The translations under genes were made by a program, and so were the position numbers. Source: Mycobacterium sp. 1274756.6 (GTDB lineage: Bacteria > Actinomycetota > Actinomycetes > Mycobacteriales > Mycobacteriaceae). Taken from it: a stretch of DNA of 64,000 bases. Of this stretch, positions 1-8,662 are shown in pieces. The stretch lies in the NCBI RefSeq assembly GCF_001668625.1, contig NZ_LZLJ01000091.1:1-64000 (forward strand), given 5' to 3'. The notes beneath the pieces are model-generated. The model made no database searches. It saw only the letters and a program-made list of their open reading frames with translations, and had not been told where the DNA came from. How positions within the stretch are numbered: position 1 is the stretch's first letter; each line of letters starts with the position of its first letter.

Positions 1-1
1 G

Positions 2-1369
2 CCGCGCGGCAAGGCACTCGGCGGCTCCAGCACGATCAACGCGATGATCTACGCCCACGGCCACCCCTCGGACTTCGATCACTGGGCGGCGCTGGGCAAC
101 CCGGGCTGGGGCTTCGAGGACGTGTTGCCGTACTTCACCAAGTCGGAGAACAACGCCGTCCACCGCAACTCGCGTTACCACGGCACCTCCGGCCCACTGC
201 ACGTGACCAACCTGCGCAGCCCGAGCCCGCTCAACGAGGTTTTCCTGGCCGCCTGCCAGGCGCAGGGCATCCCGTTCAACGACGACTACAACGGCGCGCA
301 GCACTTCGGCTGCTACCACGTGCAGGTCACCCAGAAGGACGGTGAGCGGCACAGCGCGGCCGCCGCGTTCATCCACCCGAACCTCGACCGACCCAACCTG
401 GACGTGCGTACCAAAGCGCACATCACCGGGATCGACTTCGACGGCCGCCGCGCCACCGGGGTCAGCTACCGACGCGGCCGACAGTCGCGCACCGTACGCG
501 CCCGACGCGAGGTCATCCTGGCGGCAGGTGCGTTCGGCACGCCGCAGATCCTGCTGGCCTCCGGCGTCGGGCCCGGCGCCCACCTCCAGGAACTGGGCAT
601 CCCCCCGGTGCTCGACAGTCCCGGGGTGGGCCAGAATCTGCAGGACCACATCTCGGCGCTGCTGATCTTCCGGGCACGCACCACCGAGGGCACGGTCGGG
701 ATCTCACCGACCGGCATCGCCCGGATGGCCAAGGCCGCCTGGCAGTGGCGCCGGCATCGCACCGGCCTGCTCACCAGCTGCGCCGCCGAATCCGGGGCTT
801 ACTACCGCACCAGCGCCGACGTCGAGGTGGCCGACATGGAGATGGAGCTGATCGTCGGCATCGGTGAGGACCATGGTCGCAAACCGCCGATCGGCCACGG
901 CTATTCGGCGCACCTGCTGCTCGCCCGCCCCAAGAGCACCGGGGAGGTGCGGCTGGCCAGCCCCGACACCGCCGTCGACCCGCTGATCGACCCGAAGTAC
1001 TTCAGCCACCCTTACGACATGCCGACGCTGGTCAAGGGCACCCAGATCGCCCTGGACGTCATGAACGATCCCGTCTTCGACCCCTACCGCGGCGAGATGA
1101 TCGTCCGCTACGACCGCAACGACCCCCGACAGATCGAAGAGACTCTGCGCGCGCACGCCGACACCGAGTACCACCCGTGCGGCACCGCCAAGATGGGCCC
1201 GGACACCGACCCGATGGCCGTCGTCGACCCGACGCTGCGGGTGCGGGGCATCGAGGGTCTGCGGATCGCGGATGCGTCGGTGATGCCGACCGTGCCCAGC
1301 AACAACATTCACGCCCCGGTGCTGATGATCGCCGAGAAGTGCGCCGATCTGATCAAGCAATCCGCTTAA
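2..1369 (+). CDS. GMC-family FAD-dependent oxidoreductase, 5' truncated
   Basis: The frame is open from the first bases of the window, so the N-terminal FAD-binding Rossmann part lies outside. The fragment begins with the GMC signature [13 protein letters not shown], and the second family signature, [13 protein letters not shown], lies near codon 180. The C-terminus keeps the usual catalytic regions [10 protein letters not shown] and [13 protein letters not shown]. Relatives (choline, alcohol and glucose dehydrogenases or oxidases) oxidise an alcohol with FAD; the substrate here cannot be told. An internal ATG at 44 would drop part of the first signature, so it is not the start. Its stop overlaps the stop of the convergent yaaA gene. 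Confidence 0.9.
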   Translation, partial: PRGKALGGSSTINAMIYAHGHPSDFDHWAALGNPGWGFEDVLPYFTKSENNAVHRNSRYHGTSGPLHVTNLRSPSPLNEVFLAACQAQGIPFNDDYNGAQHFGCYHVQVTQKDGERHSAAAAFIHPNLDRPNLDVRTKAHITGIDFDGRRATGVSYRRGRQSRTVRARREVILAAGAFGTPQILLASGVGPGAHLQELGIPPVLDSPGVGQNLQDHISALLIFRARTTEGTVGISPTGIARMAKAAWQWRRHRTGLLTSCAAESGAYYRTSADVEVADMEMELIVGIGEDHGRKPPIGHGYSAHLLLARPKSTGEVRLASPDTAVDPLIDPKYFSHPYDMPTLVKGTQIALDVMNDPVFDPYRGEMIVRYDRNDPRQIEETLRAHADTEYHPCGTAKMGPDTDPMAVVDPTLRVRGIEGLRIADASVMPTVPSNNIHAPVLMIAEKCADLIKQSA

Positions 1370-2112
1370 GCCGCAACGATGACGGTGAGCTCACCGGGTC
1401 GGTGCTCGACCGTGAGCCCGGCGCGGCGCGCGATGGCCGCCGCCCCGGCCGCATCGGTCGGCTCGGCGCGGCTCACCGCCAGCACGCGGGCCAGCCTGCC
1501 CTTGTGCGCCTTGCTGGCGTGGCTCACCGCGGTCCGCCGACCGTCCGGGCTCTCCGCCACCACAACGACTTTCACGGCACCGGGTATCCGCGCCAACGCG
1601 GCATAGGGCCCGGAGCGCAGATCGACGACGAGCTGGTCGCCGGCCAATGCGGCGAACACCGGCTCCAGCACCGGGCGCCACCGCGGCGCCAACCCGGGCC
1701 GGTCGGGCAGCCGGGACCCGGCGGAGAGCCGGTAGGCCGGGATCGGGTCGTCGGCGCGCAACAGACCGAACAGGGCCGAGGCCACGACGAGGCGGTTACG
1801 GGCGCGGCCGGCCTGCGCGCCACGCAAGGCGCCCGCGTCCAGCGCGTCGTAGAGCACGCCGGTGTAGCGCTGGATCGCCGGCATCGTCGCGGCCTCCCAC
1901 AACACCGCGTTGCGTGCGATCTCCGCATCCTGGCGGGCGGTCAGCCCCAGGGCCCGACGACTGCCGGCGAGGTCGCCGGCCAGGGCGACCACCTCGTCGA
2001 CCAGTTCGGCGCGCAGTGGAGTGAGCGTGGGAAAGCCGAGGGCGTCCAACCGGAGCGGCGGCCCGTCACCGCCGGCGTGTTTGGTCTCCGAGGGCGGCAA
2101 CACGAGGATCAC
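1366..2112 (-). CDS. yaaA: YaaA family (DUF328/UPF0246) peroxide stress protein
   Basis: The 248-residue protein starts with the family's ILVLPPSETK sequence and spans the whole YaaA length (about 250 residues). E. coli YaaA lowers free iron and limits DNA damage during peroxide stress, and binds DNA. The open frame extends further upstream to 2451, but family similarity begins exactly at the GTG at 2112, and a -10 hexamer lies just ahead of it. Stop codons overlap with the convergent GMC gene. It stands alone as a single-gene unit. Confidence 0.88.
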   Translation of the reverse strand: MILVLPPSETKHAGGDGPPLRLDALGFPTLTPLRAELVDEVVALAGDLAGSRRALGLTARQDAEIARNAVLWEAATMPAIQRYTGVLYDALDAGALRGAQAGRARNRLVVASALFGLLRADDPIPAYRLSAGSRLPDRPGLAPRWRPVLEPVFAALAGDQLVVDLRSGPYAALARIPGAVKVVVVAESPDGRRTAVSHASKAHKGRLARVLAVSRAEPTDAAGAAAIARRAGLTVEHRPGELTVIVAA

Positions 2113-2120
2113 AGCTGTCG

Positions 2121-2126
2121 ACGGTA
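2121..2126 (-). promoter_or_regulatory. -10 hexamer for yaaA, probably leaderless
   Basis: On the minus strand TACCGT fits the mycobacterial TANNNT -10 and lies 8 bases before the GTG start of yaaA, so transcription would begin at or next to the start codon. Confidence 0.5.
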
Positions 2127-2208
2127 ACCGCCGCGTACTGTCCGGCTGCAGGGGCCGGTAGAACGGGCCACCGCAGGAAAACCGTCTCCCGCCCCCGCGA
2201 ATCCGGCT

Positions 2209-2214
2209 TACGCT
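2209..2214 (+). promoter_or_regulatory. -10 hexamer for the MmpS-like lipoprotein, probably leaderless
   Basis: TACGCT is followed by 7 bases and then the ATG at 2222. No Shine-Dalgarno sequence is present. The spacing puts the first transcribed base at the ATG. Confidence 0.55.
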
Positions 2215-2221
2215 TCCGGTC

Positions 2222-2662
2222 ATGTCCCCTCGCCACGGCTTCGCCACCGCCCTCGCCGGTACCGCGCTGGTCGCGCCGCTGATGATCGGCTGCTCCACGA
2301 CCAGCACTGCGCCGGCCGGCGAAACATCGACGCCGCCGGCGGCCGCGTCGACCACGACCACGACCGCCTCCCCGGCGGCACCCACCCCGACCGGCCCACC
2401 GGTGGGAACGGCGACCATGAAGGTCGTCGGCGGGCCTGCGCCGGTGACCATCCGCTACCAGATCAACGGCGGCGCCGAACAGGTCGAAACCGGCGTCATG
2501 CTGCCCTGGGAGAAGCAGTACGACGTCTACGACAAGATCTCCTCCTCGGTGACCGCCGAGGGCGGCACCGAGGTGCTGGCCTGCACGATCGTGATGAACG
2601 ACCTGCTGGTGAGCTACGTCAACGAACCGAACCCGACCTGCACCTTCGCCTACTACGAATGA
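2222..2662 (+). CDS. Secreted lipoprotein with MmpS-like C-terminal domain
   Basis: The 146-residue protein has an N-terminal signal with a lipobox (LMIGC, Cys at about residue 24), then a Ser/Thr/Pro/Ala-rich linker to about residue 60. The C-terminal 80 residues have the pattern of the MmpS extracytoplasmic domain: VTIRYQINGG, then LPWEKQYDV, then a late Cys pair (LACTIVMN and PTCTF). MmpS proteins are accessory subunits of MmpL lipid transporters, but no MmpL gene is nearby, so its partner is unknown. It ends in a 10-base overlap with the convergent YceI gene. Confidence 0.75.
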   Translation: MSPRHGFATALAGTALVAPLMIGCSTTSTAPAGETSTPPAAASTTTTTASPAAPTPTGPPVGTATMKVVGGPAPVTIRYQINGGAEQVETGVMLPWEKQYDVYDKISSSVTAEGGTEVLACTIVMNDLLVSYVNEPNPTCTFAYYE

Positions 2663-3198
2663 TCCGCGGTGGCGTCGAACTCCACCGCCACCACATCGGC
2701 GACCTTCATCGCCCCCATCGCCGTCGAGTACTGCTTCACCTTGTGGTCGCTGTGGCGGACCTCGGTGCGGACCCGCAACCGGTGAGCCGACCCGTCGTCG
2801 GCCACGTCAAGCGCGACCTCGACGGGCCTGCTGACCCCGTGCACGGTGAGCGGCCCGTGCAGCAGATAGCCGCCGTCACGGGGCTGAATCGATTCGGCGT
2901 CGAACTCGACGGTCGGAAACCGCTTGGCGTCCAAGGTCTTCAGGGCGTTGGCGCGCACCAGGGTCTTCTCCGGGCCGCTCAGCGGGGTCAGGCCGCCCTC
3001 ACCGGAGACCACCTGCAGCGAATCGACGTCGACGACCAGGCGCGCCGTCACCGGCGTATCGCCGTCGCAGTCGACGGTGATCCGCCAGGACCGCATCGCG
3101 ATGGTCAACCGGTGGCCCATCCGCGCCGCCCGGCCGGTCACCCCGGTGCGCAGGGTCAGCGTGCCGGCGGCGTCGTCCAGACTCGACGTGGTGGTCAT
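2653..3198 (-). CDS. YceI-like family protein
   Basis: The 181-residue protein has the YceI layout, a lipocalin-like beta barrel: LTIAMRSWRITVDCD near the start, FPTVEFDAESIQ in the middle and LTVHGVSRPVEVALDV after it. YceI proteins bind long-chain isoprenoid or lipid ligands. No signal peptide is visible, so this copy is probably cytoplasmic. The start is ATG 3198. It is divergent from the fadD gene across only 47 bases and convergent with the MmpS-like lipoprotein gene. Confidence 0.8.
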   Translation of the reverse strand: MTTTSSLDDAAGTLTLRTGVTGRAARMGHRLTIAMRSWRITVDCDGDTPVTARLVVDVDSLQVVSGEGGLTPLSGPEKTLVRANALKTLDAKRFPTVEFDAESIQPRDGGYLLHGPLTVHGVSRPVEVALDVADDGSAHRLRVRTEVRHSDHKVKQYSTAMGAMKVADVVAVEFDATADHS

Positions 3199-3230
3199 GT
3201 CGGCAGTACATCAGAACCGGGCCGCCCGGC

Positions 3231-3236
3231 TACGAT
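3231..3236 (+). promoter_or_regulatory. -10 hexamer for fadD
   Basis: TACGAT lies 9 bases before the GTG at 3246 in a 47-base divergent intergenic region. It matches TANNNT; the mRNA would be leaderless or have a leader of 2-3 bases. Confidence 0.45.
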
Positions 3237-3245
3237 GGGGCCGCC

Positions 3246-4892
3246 GTGACTGCTGACCAAGAATTCAACCTCGCCGAGGTGTTCGCGGCGGTGGCCGCCA
3301 CCAATCCCGACCGCGACGCCATCGTCTTCGGCGACCGGCGGTTCAGCTTCGCCGAGACCGACGCCCGCGCCAACCGGCTGGCCCGCGCCCTGCACGACTG
3401 GGGACTGGGTGCGCACCGGGAACGCGCGGAGCTGGCCGGCCACCAGTCCGGGCAGAGCCACCTCGCGCTGTACCTGACCAACGGCAACGAATACCTCGAG
3501 GGGATGCTGGCGGCGTTCAAGGCCCGCGTCGCGCCGTTCAACGTCAACTACCGCTACGTCGCCGAGGAACTGCGCTACCTTTTCGACAACGCCGCCGCCG
3601 ACGCGGTGATGTACCACGCCCGGTTCGCCCCCACACTCGCCGAAGTCCTCGACCGGCTGCCCGGCCTGCGGCTCATCCACGTCGACGATTCCTCCGGCCA
3701 CCCGCCGCTGCCCGGCGCGGTGCGCTACGAACAGCTGCTGGCGGACGCCGCGGCCGAACCCCCGCCGGTCACACCGTCTCCCGACGACCTCTACCTCCTC
3801 TACACCGGCGGAACCACCGGCCTGCCCAAGGGCGTGCTGTGGCGCCAGCACGACATCTACATCGGTGCGATGGGCGGGCGGATCTACGGAACCGACCGGC
3901 GGTTCACCAGCCTCGAGCAGATCGTCGAGCGCGCCCGGCAGGGCGGTCCCGGTTCGATGACGGTGGCGCCGTTGATGCACGGCGCCGCGCAGTGGGCGGC
4001 GTTCAACACGCTGCTGCGCGGTGTCCCGTTCGTCATGTCGGCCACCACCGACCGGTTCGACCCCGCCGAGGCGCTGGCGTTGGCCGACCGCGAACGGGTG
4101 GCATCGCTGTCGATCGTCGGCGACGCGTTCGCCCGCCCGCTGCTGGCGGAGTTGGAGACCGGCCGCTTCGACCTGTCCGGGCTTCAGCACCTGGTCAGCG
4201 GGGGAGCGATCTTCAGCGCCGGGGTCAAGGCACGATTCCTGGAGTTGTTGCCGCAGTTGACGATTCTGGATGCCGGCGGCTCCTCGGAGAGCGGGTCGCA
4301 GATGGGCCAGATGTCGACCCGCGCCTCGATCGGCTCCGGGCGATTCGCTCCCAACCCGGGTGCGGTGGTGGTCAGCGAAGACCTGACCCGGGTGCTCGCG
4401 CCGGGGGACGCGGAGATCGGCTGGCTGGCGCAGCAGGACCCGGTGCCGCTGGGATACCTCGGTGATGCGGAGAAGTCCGCCCGCACCTTCCCGACCATCG
4501 ACGGCGTCCGCCACTCGGTACCCGGCGACCGGGCTCGCTGGGACGCCGACGGCACCATCGACCTGCTCGGGCGGGACTCCGTGACGATCAACTCCGGCGG
4601 CGAGAAGATCTTCGCCGAGGAAGTCGAGGCGGCGCTGGCCCACCACCCGGACGTCTACGACGTCATCGTCGTGGGCCGGCCCAGCACCCGCTGGGGTTCG
4701 GAAGTGGTGGCGCTGGTCCAGGTGGCCGACGGCGCCGACGTCGACGCCGCCGGGTTGCTCGCCGAGGCCGCCCGGCACGTCGCACGCTACAAACTGCCCA
4801 AAGACATCCTGTTCCGGCCCGGCCTGCGCCGGTCCCCGTCGGGCAAGGCCGACTACCGCTGGGCGAAAGCCGAAGCGGCCGAAGAGAACTGA
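3246..4892 (+). CDS. Acyl-CoA synthetase (FadD, AMP-forming; FadD19-like)
   Basis: This 548-residue ANL-superfamily enzyme activates a carboxylic acid to its acyl-adenylate and then the CoA thioester. The A3 loop LLYTGGTTGLPKGVLW lies near residues 185-200. An SSESGSQMG segment matches A5, and SINSGGEK-type hinge chemistry is seen as TINSGGEKIFAEEVEAAL near residue 450. The catalytic lysine region is RRSPSGKADYRWAK at the C-terminus. Length and motifs resemble mycobacterial FadD19 (steroid side-chain CoA ligase), but no steroid genes flank it, so the substrate is open. Residues 50-70 include a poorly conserved, charged stretch before HLALYLTNGNEY. Confidence 0.85.
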   Translation: MTADQEFNLAEVFAAVAATNPDRDAIVFGDRRFSFAETDARANRLARALHDWGLGAHRERAELAGHQSGQSHLALYLTNGNEYLEGMLAAFKARVAPFNVNYRYVAEELRYLFDNAAADAVMYHARFAPTLAEVLDRLPGLRLIHVDDSSGHPPLPGAVRYEQLLADAAAEPPPVTPSPDDLYLLYTGGTTGLPKGVLWRQHDIYIGAMGGRIYGTDRRFTSLEQIVERARQGGPGSMTVAPLMHGAAQWAAFNTLLRGVPFVMSATTDRFDPAEALALADRERVASLSIVGDAFARPLLAELETGRFDLSGLQHLVSGGAIFSAGVKARFLELLPQLTILDAGGSSESGSQMGQMSTRASIGSGRFAPNPGAVVVSEDLTRVLAPGDAEIGWLAQQDPVPLGYLGDAEKSARTFPTIDGVRHSVPGDRARWDADGTIDLLGRDSVTINSGGEKIFAEEVEAALAHHPDVYDVIVVGRPSTRWGSEVVALVQVADGADVDAAGLLAEAARHVARYKLPKDILFRPGLRRSPSGKADYRWAKAEAAEEN

Positions 4893-4901
4893 GTTGCGTC
4901 G

Positions 4902-5516
4902 CTACTTGGTGGCGACGGTGAGTCCCTCGCCGGTCCAGCGCCGCACCACCTGGTGCTCCACGGTGGCGAAGCCGGCACCGGTGGCCAGGCTGCGCATCTG
5001 CTCGGGAGTGGGGAAGTGGCCGACCGAACCGCCGCCGGAGCCCAGCCACAGCAGGAAGCGCCGCGGCGCGCTGCTCGGGTTGACCACCCCGATCATCATC
5101 AACCCGCCCGGCGCCAGGACGCGATGAAACTCCGCCACCGCGGCCGGCTGGTCGAAGAAGTGGAACGCGTTGGTGCTGATCACCGCGTCGATCGAGGCGT
5201 CGTCGAACGGAAGCTGTTCGGCCGGCGCCCTGGTCCAGCTCACCTTCGCGGAGCGGTCGCGGGCCTTGGCCAGCATGCCGTCGGACATGTCGCAGCCGTA
5301 GACCGCCGTCGGGGCCAACTCCTCGGCGATCCGCGAACTGAGGATTCCGGTGCCGCAGCCGACGTCGGCGATGCGTTGGGCATCGGCTCGGCGCAGCCGC
5401 GCCACCACCGCGTCCTGGGCGGGCCGGTAGAAGGTCTGCTGCAGCAGCGGGAAGTCGTAAACGCGCGCGAGCTGATCGAAGACTCCCGAGATCGGCCGGC
5501 TGAGCGGGTTCGCCAT
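4902..5516 (-). CDS. Class I SAM-dependent methyltransferase (UbiE/COQ5-like)
   Basis: The 204-residue protein has SAM motif I as IADVGCGTGILSSRIAE (near residues 50-65), an acidic motif after VYGCDMSDGM, and the motif III region VLAPGGLMMIGVVN. The substrate is unknown. The start is ATG 5516 (MANPLSRP); an upstream in-frame start at 5543 lacks family support. It is the last gene of a cupin-methyltransferase-methyltransferase operon, 43 bases after its neighbour, and is convergent with fadD. Confidence 0.82.
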   Translation of the reverse strand: MANPLSRPISGVFDQLARVYDFPLLQQTFYRPAQDAVVARLRRADAQRIADVGCGTGILSSRIAEELAPTAVYGCDMSDGMLAKARDRSAKVSWTRAPAEQLPFDDASIDAVISTNAFHFFDQPAAVAEFHRVLAPGGLMMIGVVNPSSAPRRFLLWLGSGGGSVGHFPTPEQMRSLATGAGFATVEHQVVRRWTGEGLTVATK

Positions 5517-5559
5517 GACGCCCAGTGTCGCACGTCGCGACACCTGCGGCGCGACCTAC

Positions 5560-6366
5560 TTACTGGGCGGCCGGCTTGTGCGCGACGATCGCGATCGCAG
5601 CCATCTGCTGGTTGTATTTGCGGAAGGTCTGGCGCATGTTGAGCACCCGCCGGCGCGCATCGGGCTGCAGCAGCAGGTTCTTGGCGAACCGCAGCGCGCC
5701 GAACAGGCCTTCGTCGGAGATCAGCCGCCGGGGCTGCAGCAGCGCCATCGGTGCGGTCTCGACCTCGTCGACCACCAGGCCGTGGGCGGCGAGCAGGGCG
5801 GTCCACTCGGCGACCGTCAGCGGGCGGGCGTTGACCTTGATCGACCGCGCCAACGCCTGCTGCACGTCGGTTTTGATGTCCTCGGCGAGCGAGTCCGGGG
5901 TGAGCGCCAACTCGTGGATGGCGTAGCGGCCGCCCGGCCGCAGCACCCGCGCCGCCTCGGCGACGATCGCGTTCTTCGACTTCTCGCCCTGCATGGTCAG
6001 CATCGCCTCGCCGACGACGACGTCGCGGCTGGCGTCGGGCAGGCCGGTCTCCTCGGCGTCGGCGACCCGCACCTCACCGCGGCCGGCCACGATCGTCTCC
6101 ACCATCCGGGCGGCGTCGGGGTTCTGCTCGGCGCCGATGTAGGAGCGCGGGTTGGCCGCCATGATCTCGGTGGCGGTGCGGCCCAACCCCGGGGCGAACT
6201 CCAGCACGTCGGCGTCGGCCAGCTTCGCCCGGCGCAGCAGCGAGCGCGACAACTCGATGCCGCCCGGCCGCAACACCCGCTTGCCCAGCCGGGCCAGCAG
6301 CCAATGCCCCTGTACGTGCTCGGCATCGCGGTCGGCGGACGGGAGACGGTTTTCGGTATCGGTCAT
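5560..6366 (-). CDS. Class I SAM-dependent methyltransferase
   Basis: The 268-residue protein has motif I as VLEFAPGLGRTATEI (about residue 50), a motif II acidic residue in YIGAEQNPDAARM, and VLRPGGRYAIHELAL as the post-motif segment. The C-terminal part (to RKYNQQMAAIAIVAHKP) is longer than in its downstream neighbour and may form the substrate lid. Its ATG overlaps the stop of the upstream cupin gene by 4 bases (ATGA), which points to translational coupling. Substrate unknown. Confidence 0.85.
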   Translation of the reverse strand: MTDTENRLPSADRDAEHVQGHWLLARLGKRVLRPGGIELSRSLLRRAKLADADVLEFAPGLGRTATEIMAANPRSYIGAEQNPDAARMVETIVAGRGEVRVADAEETGLPDASRDVVVGEAMLTMQGEKSKNAIVAEAARVLRPGGRYAIHELALTPDSLAEDIKTDVQQALARSIKVNARPLTVAEWTALLAAHGLVVDEVETAPMALLQPRRLISDEGLFGALRFAKNLLLQPDARRRVLNMRQTFRKYNQQMAAIAIVAHKPAAQ

Positions 6367-6767
6367 GACACAGCCTGCCTCACAGTAGGCATCAGGCCGC
6401 CGATCTCGCGGTGCTGATGCACGGTCAGATAGCGCAGCCCGTCCGGGCCGGCCTGAAACCCGCGACGCGAACGTCGCGGCATCCACAACAGCGCGCCGGG
6501 ACGCAGGTCCACGGTGGCCTGTTCGGTGGTCACGGTGCCGCTTCCGGTCAGCACGTGAACCAACACATCGACGTCGGCGCCATCGTGGGCACCGATGGTG
6601 CCGTGCGGCGGCAATGCGATGATGTTGGAGTCCAGGCCCCGGTGCGGAAGATCCAACTTCCACAGGGTTCCCGAGGCGGCGGGGTCACCCGCGGTGAGGT
6701 CGGCGGAGTTGCCCAGAACCCGCGGCAGGTCGGCCCGGTCGCCGACGTCGGGTCCGGTGTCCGCCAT
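6363..6767 (-). CDS. Cupin-domain protein
   Basis: The 134-residue protein has one conserved cupin barrel. LPPHGTIGAHDGADVDVLVH resembles cupin motif 1, and LRPGALLWMPRRSRRGFQ resembles motif 2. A metal-dependent enzyme or sensor role is possible but not shown. ATG 6767 is preferred: an upstream GTG at 6794 would overlap an inverted repeat and the ferredoxin promoter. It heads the operon with the two methyltransferases and is divergent from fdxA. Confidence 0.75.
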   Translation of the reverse strand: MADTGPDVGDRADLPRVLGNSADLTAGDPAASGTLWKLDLPHRGLDSNIIALPPHGTIGAHDGADVDVLVHVLTGSGTVTTEQATVDLRPGALLWMPRRSRRGFQAGPDGLRYLTVHQHREIGGLMPTVRQAVS

Positions 6768-6791
6768 GGGTAGGCTCGCCTTCCTGGTTCT

Positions 6792-6813
6792 CACAAAATC
6801 AATTGTGTAAACT
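6792..6813 (+). promoter_or_regulatory. fdxA promoter: inverted repeat plus -10, leaderless
   Basis: An inverted repeat CACAA-N6-TTGTG (6792-6807) abuts the hexamer TAAACT (6808-6813), which is 7 bases before the ATG of fdxA. The arrangement suggests a regulator covering the promoter between the divergent cupin operon and fdxA. No DosR box was seen here. Confidence 0.55.
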
Positions 6814-6820
6814 CTAGCGC

Positions 6821-7165
6821 ATGACTTATGTGATCGGGAAACCCTGTGTCGATGTCATGGACCGGTCCTGTGTGGACGAGTGCCCGGTCGACTGCATCTA
6901 CGAGGGTGGCCGTGCTCTCTACATCCATCCGGACGAATGCGTCGACTGCGGTGCGTGTGAGCCGGTCTGCCCTGTCGAAGCAATTTACTACGAGGACGAC
7001 CTGCCCGAGGACCTGGAGCCGTATCTGGACGACAATGCGGCGTTCTTCTCCGAGACGTTGCCGGGTCGCGACGAGCCGCTCGGGTCGCCGGGCGGAGCGG
7101 CCAAGATCGGAGCGCTGGGGGTCGACACCCCGCTCGTGGCGAGCTTGCCCAAACAGGGGGAGTGA
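6821..7165 (+). CDS. fdxA: Seven-iron ferredoxin FdxA (3Fe-4S/4Fe-4S)
   Basis: The 114-residue protein begins TYVIGKPCVDVMDRSCVDEC, typical of the actinobacterial 7Fe ferredoxin. The first cluster motif is incomplete in the way that gives a 3Fe-4S cluster (C-x7-C-x3-CP), and the second is the CVDCGACEPVCP 4Fe-4S motif. A C-terminal tail ending in GVDTPLVASLP matches mycobacterial FdxA. It is a low-potential electron carrier in the cytoplasm. Its stop overlaps the GTG of the next gene, and the mRNA is probably leaderless. Confidence 0.95.
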   Translation: MTYVIGKPCVDVMDRSCVDECPVDCIYEGGRALYIHPDECVDCGACEPVCPVEAIYYEDDLPEDLEPYLDDNAAFFSETLPGRDEPLGSPGGAAKIGALGVDTPLVASLPKQGE

Positions 7166-7860
7166 GCTCAATCTCCGGGTCAGCGGGGGAACTGACGGGG
7201 CGCCGCCTCGACGTCTGGCGGGTGCTCAAATCCGCCCGGGCGCCGATGAGCATCGCCCAGATCGCCGCCGACCTGGACGTTCACCCCAACACCGTCCGGT
7301 TCCATCTGGCCACTCTGGTCCGGGATGGCCGGGTCGAGCGCGTGCAGACCCCACACCGGGGTCCGGGCCGCCCCCCGGTGATGGTCCAGGCGGTCCGGCA
7401 GATGGACCGCGGGGGTCCGCGCCGGTACCGACTGCTCGCCGAGATCCTCACCATCGGGTTCGCCACCGACGCCGACCCCGCCACCAGGGCGTTGGAAGCC
7501 GGCCGGACCTGGGCGCGCCGGCTGCGTCCGCCGGCGCAGGACCGCCCGGCGCCGGACTGCGAGCAATCCATCGAGAACCTCGTCGAGATGCTCGACGAGT
7601 TGGGCTTCGCCCCTGAACGCCGCGAAGCCGGCGGCGAGCAGCAGGTCGGCCTGCGGCACTGCCCGTTCCTCGAACTCGCCGAGACCGACCCGGAAGTGGT
7701 CTGCCCGATCCATCTCGGCCTCATGCAGGGCGCGCTGGAAACCTGGGACGCCCCGGTGGCGGTCAGGCAACTCGACAGCTTCGTCGAACCCGACATGTGC
7801 CTGGCGCACCTGGACCTCGCCGCCGCCCAGCGCGGCCGCGTCGACGGGGTGGCCGGGTGA
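7162..7860 (+). CDS. Winged-helix regulator with C-terminal cysteine motif (COG2345-like)
   Basis: The 232-residue protein has an N-terminal winged helix (IAADLDVHPNTVRFHLATLV, about residues 32-51), a wing rich in Gly/Pro/Arg (HRGPGRPP), and a C-terminal sensor part with HCPFLELAE, VVCPIHLGLMQG and DMCLAHLD. Three Cys with nearby His suggest a metal or Fe-S ligand set, as in SufR-type regulators of this family; that is inference. The GTG overlaps the fdxA stop (GTGA), so the gene is probably coupled to ferredoxin synthesis. It likely regulates this operon. Confidence 0.8.
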   Translation: MSSISGSAGELTGRRLDVWRVLKSARAPMSIAQIAADLDVHPNTVRFHLATLVRDGRVERVQTPHRGPGRPPVMVQAVRQMDRGGPRRYRLLAEILTIGFATDADPATRALEAGRTWARRLRPPAQDRPAPDCEQSIENLVEMLDELGFAPERREAGGEQQVGLRHCPFLELAETDPEVVCPIHLGLMQGALETWDAPVAVRQLDSFVEPDMCLAHLDLAAAQRGRVDGVAG

Positions 7861-8282
7861 ACCCCGGCGCGGCGGTGGCCGTGGCCGTCGGGTTCAGTTG
7901 GCTGGGCATGGTCGCCGGGCTGTCGTTCATCGAGGCGCCGCTGAAGTTCCGCGCGCCGGGGGTCACCCTGCAGATCGGCCTCGGCATCGGGCGGATGGTG
8001 TTCCGCGCCCTCAACACCGTCGAAGCGGTGTTCGCGGCCTGCCTCGTCGTCGCGCTGGTATTCAGCCCGCAACCGGCGGTCGTGACGGCCGCGTTCGCGA
8101 TCGCGATCGCGATGCTGGTCCTTCAGGTGGCGGCGGTCCGGCCGCGGCTGAACAAACGATCCGACCTGGTGCTGAACGGCTACGAAGGCCCGCGATCGCA
8201 TCTCCACTACGTCTACGTCGGCCTGGAGATGGTTAAGTTGACGGCGTTGCTGGTGGCGGGGACCGCCCTGCTCGCCGGCTGA
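7857..8282 (+). CDS. Small integral membrane protein, about four helices
   Basis: The 141-residue protein has hydrophobic segments at about residues 3-23, 45-65, 70-92 and 118-140, separated by short loops such as VRPRLNKRSDLVLNG. I do not recognise a specific family; the pattern resembles the small DUF-type or DoxX-like membrane proteins. The GTG at 7857 overlaps the regulator stop (GTGA), so it is in the same operon as fdxA. A quinone or redox role would suit the neighbours but is not shown by the sequence. Confidence 0.7.
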   Translation: MNPGAAVAVAVGFSWLGMVAGLSFIEAPLKFRAPGVTLQIGLGIGRMVFRALNTVEAVFAACLVVALVFSPQPAVVTAAFAIAIAMLVLQVAAVRPRLNKRSDLVLNGYEGPRSHLHYVYVGLEMVKLTALLVAGTALLAG

Positions 8283-8310
8283 TCGACCCGACCGAAAGGC
8301 TAAGGAGCAT

Positions 8311-8655
8311 ATGAACACCGTCTCGCTGTCCAGCCTGAGCGCAGAGAAGGTCGCCGAAGCCCAGCAATCCCGCAGCGGGCGCACCGCGGTGACCATCAAC
8401 GGCGGCCACTCCCACGGGCTGCGCCAGACGCTGGTGGCGCTGCGCAGCGGCGTGGAGTTGGCCGAACACGACAGCCCCGGCGAGGCGACCCTGCAGGTGT
8501 TGCAGGGCCACGTGCGCCTGGTCCTGCCCGACGACTCCTGGGAGGGCAAGGCCGGCGACTGGGTCGCGATCCCGATGGAACGGCACTCCCTGGAGGCGGT
8601 GGAGGACTCCGCGGTGCTGCTCACCGTCGCACTGAGCGCCAAACATCCCCAGTAA
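8311..8655 (+). CDS. Cupin-domain protein
   Basis: The 114-residue single-cupin protein has LRSGVELAEHDSPGEATLQV (motif 1) and GDWVAIPMERHSLEAVED (motif 2). A Shine-Dalgarno sequence (AAGGAG) lies 4-9 bases before ATG 8311. Small stand-alone cupins of this kind often buffer or sense metals or small molecules; no function can be assigned. It sits between the membrane protein and the nitronate monooxygenase in one transcription direction. Confidence 0.78.
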   Translation: MNTVSLSSLSAEKVAEAQQSRSGRTAVTINGGHSHGLRQTLVALRSGVELAEHDSPGEATLQVLQGHVRLVLPDDSWEGKAGDWVAIPMERHSLEAVEDSAVLLTVALSAKHPQ

Positions 8656-8662
8656 CGCGCGG

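Noticed and set aside
1366..2451. N-terminal extension of yaaA from 2451
   Set aside because: The extra 113 residues are Ala/Val/Gly-rich with no homology, would overlap the lipoprotein gene, and a good leaderless -10 lies directly before GTG 2112.
3195..4778. A 527-codon minus-strand open frame opposite fadD
   Set aside because: Antisense shadow; the plus-strand protein has complete acyl-CoA synthetase motifs.
6781..6820. DosR box at the fdxA promoter
   Set aside because: M. tuberculosis fdxA is in the DosR regulon, but no GGGAC/GTCCC-type box is present in this upstream region.
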